Of a DNA stretch of 64,000 bases, positions 53,558 through 62,470 are shown piece after piece. The stretch's first letter is position 1. Each line of letters starts with the position of its first letter. Made by a program: the position numbers and the translations under genes. The notes beneath the pieces are model-generated. The model was not told the DNA's origin and ran no database searches. It saw only the letters and a list, made by a program, of their open reading frames with translations. Source of the DNA: Candidatus Poribacteria bacterium (GTDB taxonomy: Bacteria > Poribacteria > WGA-4E > WGA-3G); NCBI GenBank assembly GCA_022394775.1, contig JAGFCB010000099.1, positions 1-64,000 of the forward strand, in the 5' to 3' direction.

Positions 53558-54637
53558 CTAATGAATAGGGACAACCTCACCCATTCTAACGGATTCCGCT
53601 TCTTTATAACAGAGCAGCAGCGCGTCCCTTGCACCGATACCTGATAACGCCGTCGGTTCACTCTCCCAATCAATCGCCTCAACAGCGTACTGGAGTTCAC
53701 CCACAAAAGCATCAATCGGATCAACATCACCTAAATCAACGACCTCGACTTCACCTTCGTCATTCAGAAGTGTCAACGGCACGGCGGTAGCGGGTTCACC
53801 CCCTAACGTCGAAAAGTCAAAGAGCAGCGTCGCTTTTTCAAGGAAAATCTCAAACCCGTGCGAGAAAGCGCGCCCACGTTGCGAAACGCCTCCAGAAGAA
53901 CAACTGACAGCGATCTGCTTATCGTTGTAGATGTATTGCGTTGTCAGGTAATCCACATAGTTGCCACCAGCAACTTTGCCCTGTGAGAATACGGCATCGG
54001 GAACACCGCAGAGGAGTTGAATGAAATGCGTATCGTGAATGTGCAAATCAATACCGGGACCACCGCTCTTGTCAAGAGAAGCGAGATCCCGCGACCGGCC
54101 CGGTCTGGAGATAATCCGCTTAAAATGCGCGCCGAGGAGTTCACCGTATTCCCCAGATTCAACAATCCGTTTCGCGTAAGCGTATTCCGCAAAGAAAGGA
54201 AGGACGTGTGCTACCATCAGATAACACGGACCCTGATTTGCTGCCGCTCGCTCAGCACCGATACGCTTCTCAAGTTCAACGAGTTCGTTGGCATCGTCAA
54301 TCGAGATAGAAATCGGTTTTTCGACGAGGGTATGTTTTCCGGCTTTCAGGGATGCCGTGCTAACGGATTTGTGCAGATGTGTCGGCAGACAGATATCAAC
54401 CAGTTCAACCTCTTCATCGGCAAGGAGTTCGTCAATTTCACTATATGTTCGGACATTTGAGAGATCTTCCATGCCGCCCCGGGGTCCGAAATTCCCTTGA
54501 ATACCGGTCCAGTCGCCAGCGAGTTTCTTTGGATCTCGTGTGCAGATAGCAACAACCTCGGCACCTGTAATACGTTGGACAGCGTAATAGTGAATCATCC
54601 CCATAAATCCGATGCCAACAATTCCGATTTTTGTCAT
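53558..54637 (-). CDS. Gfo/Idh/MocA family NAD(P)-dependent oxidoreductase
   Basis: 359 residues, ribosome site GAGGTAAG. Rossmann nucleotide-binding motif GIVGIGFMG (4-12), then VDICLPTHLHKSVSTASL, KHTLVEKPISISIDDANEL with the conserved EKP, and DLHIHDTHFIQLLCG with the His pair typical of the catalytic site. Family members oxidise or reduce sugars, inositols and similar polyols. The neighbourhood of exported lectin-type proteins and a sulfatase fits carbohydrate catabolism, but the substrate is unknown. Confidence 0.92.
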   Translation of the reverse strand: MTKIGIVGIGFMGMIHYYAVQRITGAEVVAICTRDPKKLAGDWTGIQGNFGPRGGMEDLSNVRTYSEIDELLADEEVELVDICLPTHLHKSVSTASLKAGKHTLVEKPISISIDDANELVELEKRIGAERAAANQGPCYLMVAHVLPFFAEYAYAKRIVESGEYGELLGAHFKRIISRPGRSRDLASLDKSGGPGIDLHIHDTHFIQLLCGVPDAVFSQGKVAGGNYVDYLTTQYIYNDKQIAVSCSSGGVSQRGRAFSHGFEIFLEKATLLFDFSTLGGEPATAVPLTLLNDEGEVEVVDLGDVDPIDAFVGELQYAVEAIDWESEPTALSGIGARDALLLCYKEAESVRMGEVVPIH

Positions 54638-54713
54638 TTTTTCTTACCTCACATAAGAAAGCACAGGTACCAAAATAGCACCTGTGCTGTTTAACGTTTA
54701 CACAAGATAGTTC

Positions 54714-55502
54714 TTAATACGTTCCTGTTCTCCGCTTAATACTGCCCCAAGTCGTTGCGGCTTTATCAAGCGGTGAAACTGCGAGGAAACCTTCATTTGC
54801 TATTTCTTGGATTTCAGCTTCACTCAACGCACGCCGCCAGATTGCAGCTTCGTCAATGGAACCGTTCTCAAAAGTATACTGCGGACGGTCTTTGGAACAT
54901 CCGATCCGCAAATCCTGGTCATTGGTACCGGTAAAGTTGAATTTCTTGGCCTCCTCAACTGCTACCTCGCCATCAACATAGACTTTCATGGTTGCACCGT
55001 CATAAGTGCCGACGACATGATGCCACGTTTTCTCGTCTAAATCGTGAGGTTTGTTCAAGGTTTGACGATTGGCATCTGATCCCAAAAACATATTGAAACT
55101 TGCACCGTCACCGAAAACACCGATGCCGTAGGAGGTATGCTCGCCTCCATTGTGGCAGTTTTTATCGAACCACTGCGAATTATTGTTCCAACCGTCCTGA
55201 TTAATCCAAACCGCCATGGTGATTTCACCCTCGATTTTCAGTTCATCGGCGGCTGGTACATTCACACAATCCGGACCTTCTTTTGTAATCCGAATGGCTT
55301 TTCCATACTTGCCATCCACAATTTCGGTATTGGCGATAATATCAGCATCAAGCCCATTACCGGAGTCGTCAACAACCGTCTTCCCTTTAACGTTGTCAAA
55401 CGTGAAGTAAACAACAAGTCCTTCAGCGAGATCTGCCGTGGCATACGTCGTGATAAGCATCATAGCGATGAGCACGACGTAGCTAAATAACCATTTTATC
55501 AT
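54714..55502 (-). CDS. Exported LamG-domain protein with WGxLK C-terminus
   Basis: 262 residues from ATG 55502 (GGAGG upstream; signal peptide MIKWLFSYVVLIAMM starts there and ends TTYATA). LamG/concanavalin fold: GLVVYFTFDNVKGKTVVDDS, ITMAVWINQDGWNNNSQW, TWHHVVGTYDGATMKVYVDG and GSIDEAAIWRRALSEAEIQ. It probably binds a glycan outside the cell. After the domain come SPLDKAATTWGSIKRR and a short tail, the same C-terminal tag as at 7296, 18670 and 19549. It lies 76 bp upstream of the oxidoreductase gene on the same strand. Confidence 0.9.
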   Translation of the reverse strand: MIKWLFSYVVLIAMMLITTYATADLAEGLVVYFTFDNVKGKTVVDDSGNGLDADIIANTEIVDGKYGKAIRITKEGPDCVNVPAADELKIEGEITMAVWINQDGWNNNSQWFDKNCHNGGEHTSYGIGVFGDGASFNMFLGSDANRQTLNKPHDLDEKTWHHVVGTYDGATMKVYVDGEVAVEEAKKFNFTGTNDQDLRIGCSKDRPQYTFENGSIDEAAIWRRALSEAEIQEIANEGFLAVSPLDKAATTWGSIKRRTGTY

Positions 55503-55672
55503 GTCTGTCCTCCTGTGAAAATTCTCAATTTTCCGTGTAAGCACGAGAAACTTGTAAACTTCATCTGATTAGATTGTATCAAAAAGCAGATTAGGGTGCA
55601 ACACATTTTTTGTCCTCCGCGAATGGGGGTGCTTTCTATACTCATGCTTCCACTACGGTTGTAAGGCCGCGC

Positions 55673-56503
55673 CTATGCCTCAGCGGTAAGCACAGTATTC
55701 ATAATCTCTTCCCATCTGCCTTCAAACTTTTCGCCGAACTCGGATTCGCCGCCGGTGGCAAGTGGACCCCGGAGCATCGGTTTGGTTGTATTATTCCGTT
55801 CCCAAAGTTCCTTACCGCCGAAATCGTTGTGGAGGAAATGAAGTGCGACCCCTGCCCGTTCCTTATTAGAGAGATTTGACTTCGTACAATGCGCAACACC
55901 GTAACAGAAGAAAAGTACACCACCAGCTTTTAATTCAATCGGCACGGCGCGTTCTTCGGGCGGATCACACCGAATGTGATGGTCGCTCAACGGATCCTTA
56001 TAGTGCGCATAAGTCTCCCGATGGCTGCCCGGAATCACGTGTATACATCCGTTCCCAACGTTTGCATCGTGGATAGCGATCCACATCGCTGTGCCTCGCA
56101 ATGGGTCCGCAATCTTGAAATAGGCGTTGTCTTGGTGCCAACTTGTGCCGATGCCAACTTTTGGCGGTTTCCAGAACGCCTGATCCAACTCCAACATAAA
56201 TTCATCACCGATGAGTTGCTCCACAGCAGAGACGACATTCGGATGAAACGGCAGTGCTTTGTGCAGATCGCTGCGGTTGTTGAGCGGAATGACCTGAAGG
56301 TTTTGTCGCTCACCTTCATTGTCCCGTTGGGTTCCATCGGCTTGCACGGCACAATTAATACCGGTCCCGTTTTCGAGTTCAGTGTTGTAAATCCGTTCCA
56401 ATTCCAGTCGGAGTGCTTTCGCTTCAGTCGGGTTAAAAAACCCTTCAATCGCGAGGTACCCGTTATCTCGGAAATGCGCCAGCTGCTTCTCACTTAATTG
56501 CAT
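55673..56503 (-). CDS. Phytanoyl-CoA dioxygenase (PhyH) family protein
   Basis: 276 residues with ribosome site GGAAGG. Fe(II)/2-oxoglutarate dioxygenase fold: H123-Q-D125 (TSWHQDNAYF) and probably H205 (YGVAHCTKSN) as the facial triad, with RAGVALHF carrying the candidate 2-oxoglutarate Arg. HVIPGSHRETYAHY is typical of the family. Members hydroxylate CoA esters, small molecules or natural products. PhyH genes are numerous in marine sponge symbionts. The substrate is unknown. Confidence 0.92.
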   Translation of the reverse strand: MQLSEKQLAHFRDNGYLAIEGFFNPTEAKALRLELERIYNTELENGTGINCAVQADGTQRDNEGERQNLQVIPLNNRSDLHKALPFHPNVVSAVEQLIGDEFMLELDQAFWKPPKVGIGTSWHQDNAYFKIADPLRGTAMWIAIHDANVGNGCIHVIPGSHRETYAHYKDPLSDHHIRCDPPEERAVPIELKAGGVLFFCYGVAHCTKSNLSNKERAGVALHFLHNDFGGKELWERNNTTKPMLRGPLATGGESEFGEKFEGRWEEIMNTVLTAEA

Positions 56504-56526
56504 TATCAGATCACCTTCCTTACGCT

Positions 56527-56638
56527 TATGACTTACGCATTCCTCTTAAAGTCCCCTGATAAGGGGCGGTGAATGCCCATAAGGCATTCATACCATTGAT
56601 TCTTTAGGGGGTTAAAACCGCTTTTTGCGTAAGTCTTA
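56527..56638. mobile_element. MITE-like element, copy 2
   Basis: 112 bp with termini TGACTTACGCA and TGCGTAAGTC. The interior shares TCCCCTGATAAGGGGCGG, GAATGCCC-TAAGGCATTC hairpin and TTCTTTAGGGGGTT with copy 3 at 61657. It fills the gap between the phytanoyl dioxygenase and the next gene. Confidence 0.7.
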
Positions 56639-56640
56639 TC

Positions 56641-58050
56641 TTATTGCCTCTGTGCACAGGGCACAATAATAGAATCCACCATACCGTGTAGAATTTTCTT
56701 ATCCGCAGGGCAGACTGCCGCTTGCATGCCGCCAAGCTTAACGGTATCACCAATCACAAAATAGTATGGACGCAGTAGCGGACGACACGCCATCTCCTGC
56801 ACATCACTTGCGTCAAAATCGTAATACTGCATACGTACCCGTTTCGCGGTATGAAACCGCTGTAAAACGTGCGGCGATCTTTCAAAATTCTCAAGACTGT
56901 CTTCAATAACGGATTCCCAGTCCTCCGTCGGGAGATCGTGTCCGATCGCTACGCCGCGACTCCCCCACGCGAGTTCAGAAAAACCCGACGGCTTGATAAC
57001 CAATTCGCGTTGCTTTTGTGTCACAGCACCGAGTTGCCGCCAGTCTGTCACGGCAGCACCTTCTACCTCCAAATCTGGAATAACAGCGTATGGTGGTAGC
57101 GGGCGGGCATCAATAATCCACGTCTGTGGGATCACCGCTTGTAAAAACGGGTATGCTTTCTTACCGAGTTGGCGTTTCCAAAAGGGTTGAAGCCCCGGGT
57201 GATGGAAAAGCGCGAGACATAATTTCTCTTCAAGGTAGGCTTTCGGTGGCGGTGTCATGACGACAGTCCGTTTCTTAGCACCATAAAACATTAATTCCGA
57301 TTTCGGGATATTCGGCAGATCAAACAACTCATAAAACCGATACAGCACATCAACGACCAATGTCTGCTCGCCGTGCGCAATAAGTAGCCCATCTTCAGAA
57401 AAAATCACCTCGTGTGGTTTAACAGCGCGCGCCTTCACTCCAACTTCACACAACGCATCAGCGAGCCACACCATCTCCGCCCAATAATCTTCTGATTCAT
57501 CTGAGATAACGATTGCGAGGGTGGGGTCATCTTTCTTCGCCAAACTCCGAATCATCTCGGCGTATCCATTGACCATCCCATCGCTGCCACCGATGATAGT
57601 AGAATAACCCAACTCCGCATAGAGCCTTGCCAAACAACCCGTCGCCCCGATGAAACCCGGAATCGAATCGAGTTCCGTAATTGCCATACCCTCAGCCGTC
57701 GGGAGAATGTCAGGACGTAGCACACCGGGAAGTTGCGTCTTAAAACGGTTCATCCGCCCATACTGGATGACTGTCTCCGGTTTCCCGATCTCCAAGTATT
57801 CAGCCACCCAGGCGGGTTGAATGCCGCGCACGCTCTGTGAATAGAGCAGATTGCACGCACGATAGAAATTTAAAAGGTGCGGACCGAGTTCTTCAAACCA
57901 TCTCAACTCTGATTCGGAAATCCAGAACGGCTCTGGTGAAATACGCCACGAGGTATTGCTCTCGGGATGAACATCCCGTTTCTCGCCTTCAAATAACTTT
58001 GCCTTCGGAATCTCATCATTAATAAATAGACATTTCTGTTTAGCATCCAA
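56641..58050 (-). CDS. Unknown protein, possibly ATP-grasp-like
   Basis: 469 residues, no signal peptide or membrane segment. The start is uncertain: TTG 58050 gives the listed frame, AAGGAA is the only ribosome-site candidate, and the frame is open upstream. Strings such as ITELDSIPGFIGATGCLARLY, VVDVLYRFYELFDLPNIPKS, ELVIKPSGFSELAWGSRGVA and YYFVIGDTVKLGGMQAAVCP recall circularly permuted ATP-grasp or glutathionylspermidine-synthase-like proteins (a KP followed by a Gly-rich loop). I cannot place it confidently. Its leader carries the 67-bp repeat. Confidence 0.6.
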   Translation of the reverse strand: MDAKQKCLFINDEIPKAKLFEGEKRDVHPESNTSWRISPEPFWISESELRWFEELGPHLLNFYRACNLLYSQSVRGIQPAWVAEYLEIGKPETVIQYGRMNRFKTQLPGVLRPDILPTAEGMAITELDSIPGFIGATGCLARLYAELGYSTIIGGSDGMVNGYAEMIRSLAKKDDPTLAIVISDESEDYWAEMVWLADALCEVGVKARAVKPHEVIFSEDGLLIAHGEQTLVVDVLYRFYELFDLPNIPKSELMFYGAKKRTVVMTPPPKAYLEEKLCLALFHHPGLQPFWKRQLGKKAYPFLQAVIPQTWIIDARPLPPYAVIPDLEVEGAAVTDWRQLGAVTQKQRELVIKPSGFSELAWGSRGVAIGHDLPTEDWESVIEDSLENFERSPHVLQRFHTAKRVRMQYYDFDASDVQEMACRPLLRPYYFVIGDTVKLGGMQAAVCPADKKILHGMVDSIIVPCAQRQ

Positions 58051-58215
58051 TTTTTTAATTATTCCTTGCGGTTCGGTCAGGCTAATGGGGTAGATAACGT
58101 TAATGGACGTATATCCGCCTGCGCCGTTGTTGCAGGCTACAATTTCACTTTTTTAATTATTCCTTGCGGTTCGATCAGGCTAATGGAGTAAATAACGTTA
58201 ATGGACGTATATCCG
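58051..58215. repeat. 67-bp direct repeat, two units 98 bp apart
   Basis: Unit 1 58051-58117 and unit 2 58149-58215 are nearly identical: T6AATTATTCCTTGCGG, GTTCGGTCAGGCTAATG (one base different in unit 2) and TAACGTTAATGGACGTATAT. The 31 bp between them is unique. The first 30 bases also occur upstream of the gene starting at 15868. The unit contains the start-site region of the minus-strand gene. Confidence 0.75.
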
Positions 58216-58225
58216 ATCGTCTGTG

Positions 58226-59812
58226 CTACGGGAGGAAGACCTGTTTAACGAAGTCAATCTTTTTTTGTGAAGCGATTGTTTGCAAAACGTGTCGAGGCAC
58301 GGCACTATCCACGTTGATCAGCGTCAAGGCAAGTTCCGATAAACGTGAACGCCCGACAGTCATATCAGCAATGTTAATATTGTGTTCTCCCAAAATTGTG
58401 CCCATCAACCCAATCATCCCAGGTTGATCGCTGTTATAGATGAGGAGGATATACCCCGTCGGTCGCACATTTATATGCAGTTGATCGATACGGACAATTC
58501 GGATGTCTTTTTTCCCGAAAGCGGTACCTTCTATGACAGCCTCACCCTTGTCGGTCACAACTATAATTGCGATAGAGTTCGCAAAATTGGCTTCCGATTC
58601 GCTCTTTGTTTCTGTAACCGAGATTCCGCGTTGTTTAATCAGAAAAGGCGCGTTGACGTAGTTCACATCCGCGAGCACCGGGGTCAAAAGCCCTTTCTGT
58701 AAGGCTACAGTTATCGGTGTGACATCCTCTTTCTGGAACAGTGTCCCGTTATAATGGATTTTAATCGCTGATATTTGCCCTTCAACAATTTGGGCGTGGA
58801 AACTGCCAATCTTTTCGGCAAGCTTCAAATACGGACCGAGAATATCGAGTGTCCTCGGATCAATATTCGGTTGGTTCACAGCATTCGCAACCGGTTCACC
58901 CCGTAGCGCGTTTCTCACCTGCTCTGCGACTTCAATCGCGACGTGTTCCTGTGCCTCTGATGTCGATGCACCGAGGTGCGGAAGTGCCAAGACATTTTCC
59001 AAATCCAGTAGCGGCGTATCCGTCGCCGGTTCCTTTTCAAAGACATCCAGCGCAGCACCAGCAAGCTCTCCGGCTTTCAAGGCGTGATAGAGTGCATCTT
59101 CGTCAATGATACCACCACGGGCACAGTTAATCAGGCGGCAACTCGGTCTCATCAATCCAAATTCTGATTCACCGATACTATGATAGGTCTCAGCATTGAG
59201 ATGTGTGTGGACAGAGATATAATCCGATTCCTGAAAAAGTGTCTCCCGATCAACAAGTCGGATACCGATTTCTTCTGCAGCGCTCGCTGAGATGTATGGA
59301 TCATAAGCGATAACTTGCATGCCAAACGCCTGCACGCGCCGTGTCACTTCGCGCCCGATACGTCCTAACCCAATCGTGCCAAAAATTTTCCCATATAACT
59401 CAACCCCGATGAAGTCGTTGCGTTGCCATGCCTTGTTTCTCAGCGAAATTCCAGCAGGTACGATATTGCGCGCTAATGCTAACAACATCGCGATTGTATG
59501 CTCTGCCGCCGCGATCGTATTGCCAGTCGGGGTGTTGACAACCAAGATACCGTTGCGTGTTGCTGCTTGTACGTCAATGTTGTCCACGCCAACGCCAGCG
59601 CGCCCGATGACCTTCAGCTGTGTTGCTGCTTCTATAACCTCTGCGGTCACCTTTGTCGCACTTCTGATCAGCAGCGCATTATAATCAGCAATCCGTTCCA
59701 ACAACTCTTCGTGCGAGAGATCAAGGAGAACATCCACCTCAAAATCACCACTTTCTGTCAGAACATCCAAGCCTTGCTGTGACAGCAAATCGCTGACCAG
59801 CACCTTACTCAT
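58226..59812 (-). CDS. serA: D-3-phosphoglycerate dehydrogenase
   Basis: 528 residues, the long type with an intervening domain and ACT domain. N-terminal substrate part with KVIGRAGVGVDNIDVQAAT; NAD site GTIGLGRIGREV near 147; NCARGGIIDEDAL with catalytic Arg, and LPHLGASTSEAQEHV with catalytic His. The allosteric-type domain is about 320-450 and the ACT domain about 455-528 (SDQPGMIGLMGTILGEHNIN). It commits 3-phosphoglycerate to serine synthesis. Serine is the substrate of SHMT, and an SHMT-like enzyme is encoded at 12848. Ribosome site GAGAGG. Confidence 0.96.
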   Translation of the reverse strand: MSKVLVSDLLSQQGLDVLTESGDFEVDVLLDLSHEELLERIADYNALLIRSATKVTAEVIEAATQLKVIGRAGVGVDNIDVQAATRNGILVVNTPTGNTIAAAEHTIAMLLALARNIVPAGISLRNKAWQRNDFIGVELYGKIFGTIGLGRIGREVTRRVQAFGMQVIAYDPYISASAAEEIGIRLVDRETLFQESDYISVHTHLNAETYHSIGESEFGLMRPSCRLINCARGGIIDEDALYHALKAGELAGAALDVFEKEPATDTPLLDLENVLALPHLGASTSEAQEHVAIEVAEQVRNALRGEPVANAVNQPNIDPRTLDILGPYLKLAEKIGSFHAQIVEGQISAIKIHYNGTLFQKEDVTPITVALQKGLLTPVLADVNYVNAPFLIKQRGISVTETKSESEANFANSIAIIVVTDKGEAVIEGTAFGKKDIRIVRIDQLHINVRPTGYILLIYNSDQPGMIGLMGTILGEHNINIADMTVGRSRLSELALTLINVDSAVPRHVLQTIASQKKIDFVKQVFLP

Positions 59813-60206
59813 AATCCAAACCTCTCCGCCGTTATCGTCCCAAACGATCCGTTACATTAACTCCATCCGCTAAAGCACCTTTAAATTATAGCATGTCTGA
59901 AGTCTTCTGTCAATTACATTTGTTTCAGAAATTTTAGACTTCCGGTTTTAGATGCTCCGCTATAGGAGCAATCTTCAAGTCGTGACTTCTCGGTTAAATT
60001 GGGCAAAAACTACAAAGGAGGTAAGTTCGGTTTCTGTAGATTGGGTAGAGCGATGAGTGGTAAAGGCTATCAAGTTTCAAAAGAAATCTGCTTCTCAATA
60101 ACCCATTCGGCAAAAAGATAGAGCGAAACCTAACAAAAAACGCTTTGGGAATAATAGGGTAGGTGTTTCTTAAATTGACACTAATAACGGGGACCCCGCG
60201 TCCTTC
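59813..60206. other. Intergenic region
   Basis: No gene supported in about 390 bp. It has a hairpin TGCTCC/GGAGCA at 59953-59970, an AAAGGAGG at about 60016 without a convincing open frame behind it, and a short relative of the 10961/52223 repeat (TAAATTGACACTAAT) at about 60173. Confidence 0.4.
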
Positions 60207-61550
60207 CTACAAATCATCAATATCGCTATCTACTTTTGAAATAGTGTACTCTCGCTTGCCTGACGGCGGCAGTGGGATCTCGTCAACAAGTTCCACCGTA
60301 ACAACGACCATTGTGCCGAGTGCTTCTTGAATACTCTGAACGAGATAATAGCGTGTCGTTTCTGTCCACTTTTCATCCCGAACTACTTTTAAAACACAAT
60401 GCCTGAGCGATTCTTGGATAATTTGGAACTGTGTTACACCATCAATGTCGTGGAATTGTTCTGTGAAATAACTACCATGTATTAATGTCCCGTTTCTTGT
60501 TCGGAAAGTGGCGGTGGTGCGTCCGAGCAATTCTGCCAAGATGGGTAAGTCGTTACCACATGGACACATTTCGTCGGAGAGCAGACCGACATCTCCAACC
60601 CGATACCGAATAAACGGCATAACATAGTTATTGAATTGTGTGATAAGGATTTCTCCAGGCTCAGTGTATGGATCCGGACTATCTATCTCAAGGTAGAGGT
60701 CACGGCAGTTGATATGCATTCTCCCCTCCGCACATTCCATCGCAATCAACCCGACTTCGCGGCTGCCATAACGGTTATAGACCTTCGTCTTGAAAACGTA
60801 TTCTGCTAAGGCCCGGTAATGCGGATGTAGCATCTCGCCAGATGTTATGATACCCTTGAACTTGCAAAACGGAGTTAACCCGTTTTCAAAGATGAACTTA
60901 GCGAATTGGTAAAGCGAGAAAGGATAGGCGAGGATTGTTTGCGGCTGGTCTTGGTGCATTTTATCTAAGGCTGCCCACATTGCCGGGTCTGTGAGTTGAA
61001 ACCCGTTGAGCCAGTACTGATTTCGCCAGAAATTGTTAAACCGATGTTTCCTATGTTCGCCGCCTCCGAAATCTGCCAGCGATCCGCAGATGACGAGTTG
61101 CGGCTCACCGAAATTCCAACCTGCCCACTGATCAAAATAGTAGACACTCAAATTCCGTTGATTCCAATAGTTCCTATCCTGATAGAACGTCAACGGCGTG
61201 CCTGTTGAACCGCCAGTGGTATTCTGGATTCGCTGTTTCCAGGTGTAGGCTGTAGAATAGAGTCTATCCAATTGTTCTCGGATATCCTGCTTCTCAAGCG
61301 GCGGCACCCGATATATATCAAAATGTGCTGCCCTTATGAGTTCTCGGTAGTACGGTGTTGTATGATAGGCATGCTGGAGAATCCGCTCTAAGCTTTCCAT
61401 CTGAAACGCTATAATAGTTTCACGCGGCGCATTTAAAATCTCGACTGTTCGCGAGAATTGGGCGTTGTAGTCTAAACCTTTTCGATAGATATTGTAGGCG
61501 CGCCACGCCGATTTTGAGAGCAGCCGCTTGGCAAAATGATGGATTGGCAT
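60207..61550 (-). CDS. PaaK/CapK-like adenylate-forming enzyme
   Basis: 447 residues. AMP-binding superfamily of the phenylacetate-CoA ligase/coenzyme F390 synthetase type: ATP loop NTTGGSTGTPLTF near 118, HYRALAEYVFKTKVYNRYGS with the Y-G-x-x-E/R-type motif, MPFIRYRVGDVGLL with the conserved Y-R-x-G-D, and a C-terminal mini-domain. Proteins of this length are often found in capsule or exopolysaccharide loci (CapK), where they activate a carboxylate. No such locus is adjacent. The N-terminus (residues 1-60) resembles CapK proteins. Ribosome site weak. Confidence 0.88.
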   Translation of the reverse strand: MPIHHFAKRLLSKSAWRAYNIYRKGLDYNAQFSRTVEILNAPRETIIAFQMESLERILQHAYHTTPYYRELIRAAHFDIYRVPPLEKQDIREQLDRLYSTAYTWKQRIQNTTGGSTGTPLTFYQDRNYWNQRNLSVYYFDQWAGWNFGEPQLVICGSLADFGGGEHRKHRFNNFWRNQYWLNGFQLTDPAMWAALDKMHQDQPQTILAYPFSLYQFAKFIFENGLTPFCKFKGIITSGEMLHPHYRALAEYVFKTKVYNRYGSREVGLIAMECAEGRMHINCRDLYLEIDSPDPYTEPGEILITQFNNYVMPFIRYRVGDVGLLSDEMCPCGNDLPILAELLGRTTATFRTRNGTLIHGSYFTEQFHDIDGVTQFQIIQESLRHCVLKVVRDEKWTETTRYYLVQSIQEALGTMVVVTVELVDEIPLPPSGKREYTISKVDSDIDDL

Positions 61551-61656
61551 AATGTCGGGTTATTCGGCTATATGCCATAATTTTCTCTGCTGTCATATAT
61601 TCGCTTATATCTGCAAGTGGGTTACAAACGCCGCCCGCATTACTTATTATCTAAGG

Positions 61657-61848
61657 TAGGACTTACGCATCCCTTTTTAAAGTCCCCTGATAAGGGGCGG
61701 GGAATGCCCGTAAGGCATTCATACCGTTGATTCTGATTCTTTAGGGGGTTTAAAGGACGGAAATTATCGCTTTTCGCGTCTAAATGTCCGATATTTGTCC
61801 AATTTGCGTGAGGCCTGTAAGGAATCATGATAAAGTGCGTAAGGCCTA
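61657..61848. mobile_element. MITE-like element, copy 3
   Basis: 192 bp with termini TAGGACTTACGCA and TGCGTAAGGCCTA (one mismatch). It contains the same inner block as copy 2 (CCCCTGATAAGGGGCGG, GAATGCCCGTAAGGCATTC) plus about 80 extra bases. A minus-strand open frame (61640-62023) reads through it. Confidence 0.65.
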
Positions 61849-62023
61849 ATAAACTTAGAAACAGTCCGGTAGTGATGAGAAACTGTGGAGCGGACAGAAT
61901 ATACACTATTGAGAAGAGTGCCTCATCATTCTCATCTCTGACTGGCGAAAGTGCCTGTGCGAGGATAAGAGTGGACTCTTGGAAAACACACACTTTATCA
62001 ACGATAAAACGGTCTTCTGACAT
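61849..62023 (-). CDS. Possible small membrane protein, 3' end replaced by MITE
   Basis: The N-terminal 58 codons (from 62023) encode MSEDRFIVDKVCVFQES and a hydrophobic segment (SIVYILSAPQFLITTGLFL). The frame then enters MITE copy 3 and stops at 61640. It may be a real gene truncated by the insertion or a chance frame. No family recognised and no strong ribosome site. Confidence 0.25.
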
Positions 62024-62159
62024 TGGGTTTACCTTAAATGTAAGCAGCGAAGTTTAGCACAGATGTTATCTCTGGCACATCGCACGAAAATGGTTATATC
62101 AAAAAGTTGAGTGTTTACACTTGTCCTTCTATAGAAACAGCGTTCTAAGCTGATTTTAT

Positions 62160-62255
62160 TCCCATATAAAACTAACGCTGTTAACTTGGTTAACCCTGTA
62201 AGTGGGCCGATGTCCCTGATTCTATTATGGTAATCCAAGTTGCTACTAATAGATT
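62160..62255 (-). pseudogene. Leucine-rich-repeat gene fragment
   Basis: Minus-strand frame contains SNLDYHNRIRDIGPLTGLTK and LTALVLYGNKIS, one and a half LRR units of the same 22-residue SDS22/internalin type as the intact gene at 62471. Nothing before or after it fits the family, so it is a remnant. Confidence 0.6.
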
Positions 62256-62279
62256 TTGAGCGTCTCAACACAGTTTTTC

Positions 62280-62370
62280 AGACTTTCCCCACCCCAGAGG
62301 GGTGAAATTGCTTCGCAGTGAGAATAGAAAACGGTGTATTTAACCTCTTGCACTCCAGCGGAGTGCTATG
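62280..62370. repeat. Short palindromes CACCCC/GGGGTG and CACTCC/GGAGTG
   Basis: CACCCC-AGA-GGGGTG at 62289-62303 and CACTCC-AGC-GGAGTG at 62351-62365, downstream of the LRR gene stop. They may act as transcript ends or be interspersed repeats. Confidence 0.35.
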
Positions 62371-62470
62371 TGAGTAAGTAGGTGGCAACTTAGGTTATGG
62401 TATAAGGATAGGTCTTGTGTCTGCTCTCATGTGCGGAAATCCGACTCACCCTCAATGTCTACCTGATATT

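Noticed and set aside
60050..60122. Short frame after AAAGGAGG at about 60016
   Set aside because: The nearest ATG (60053) opens only about 21 codons and is too far from the ribosome-site-like string.
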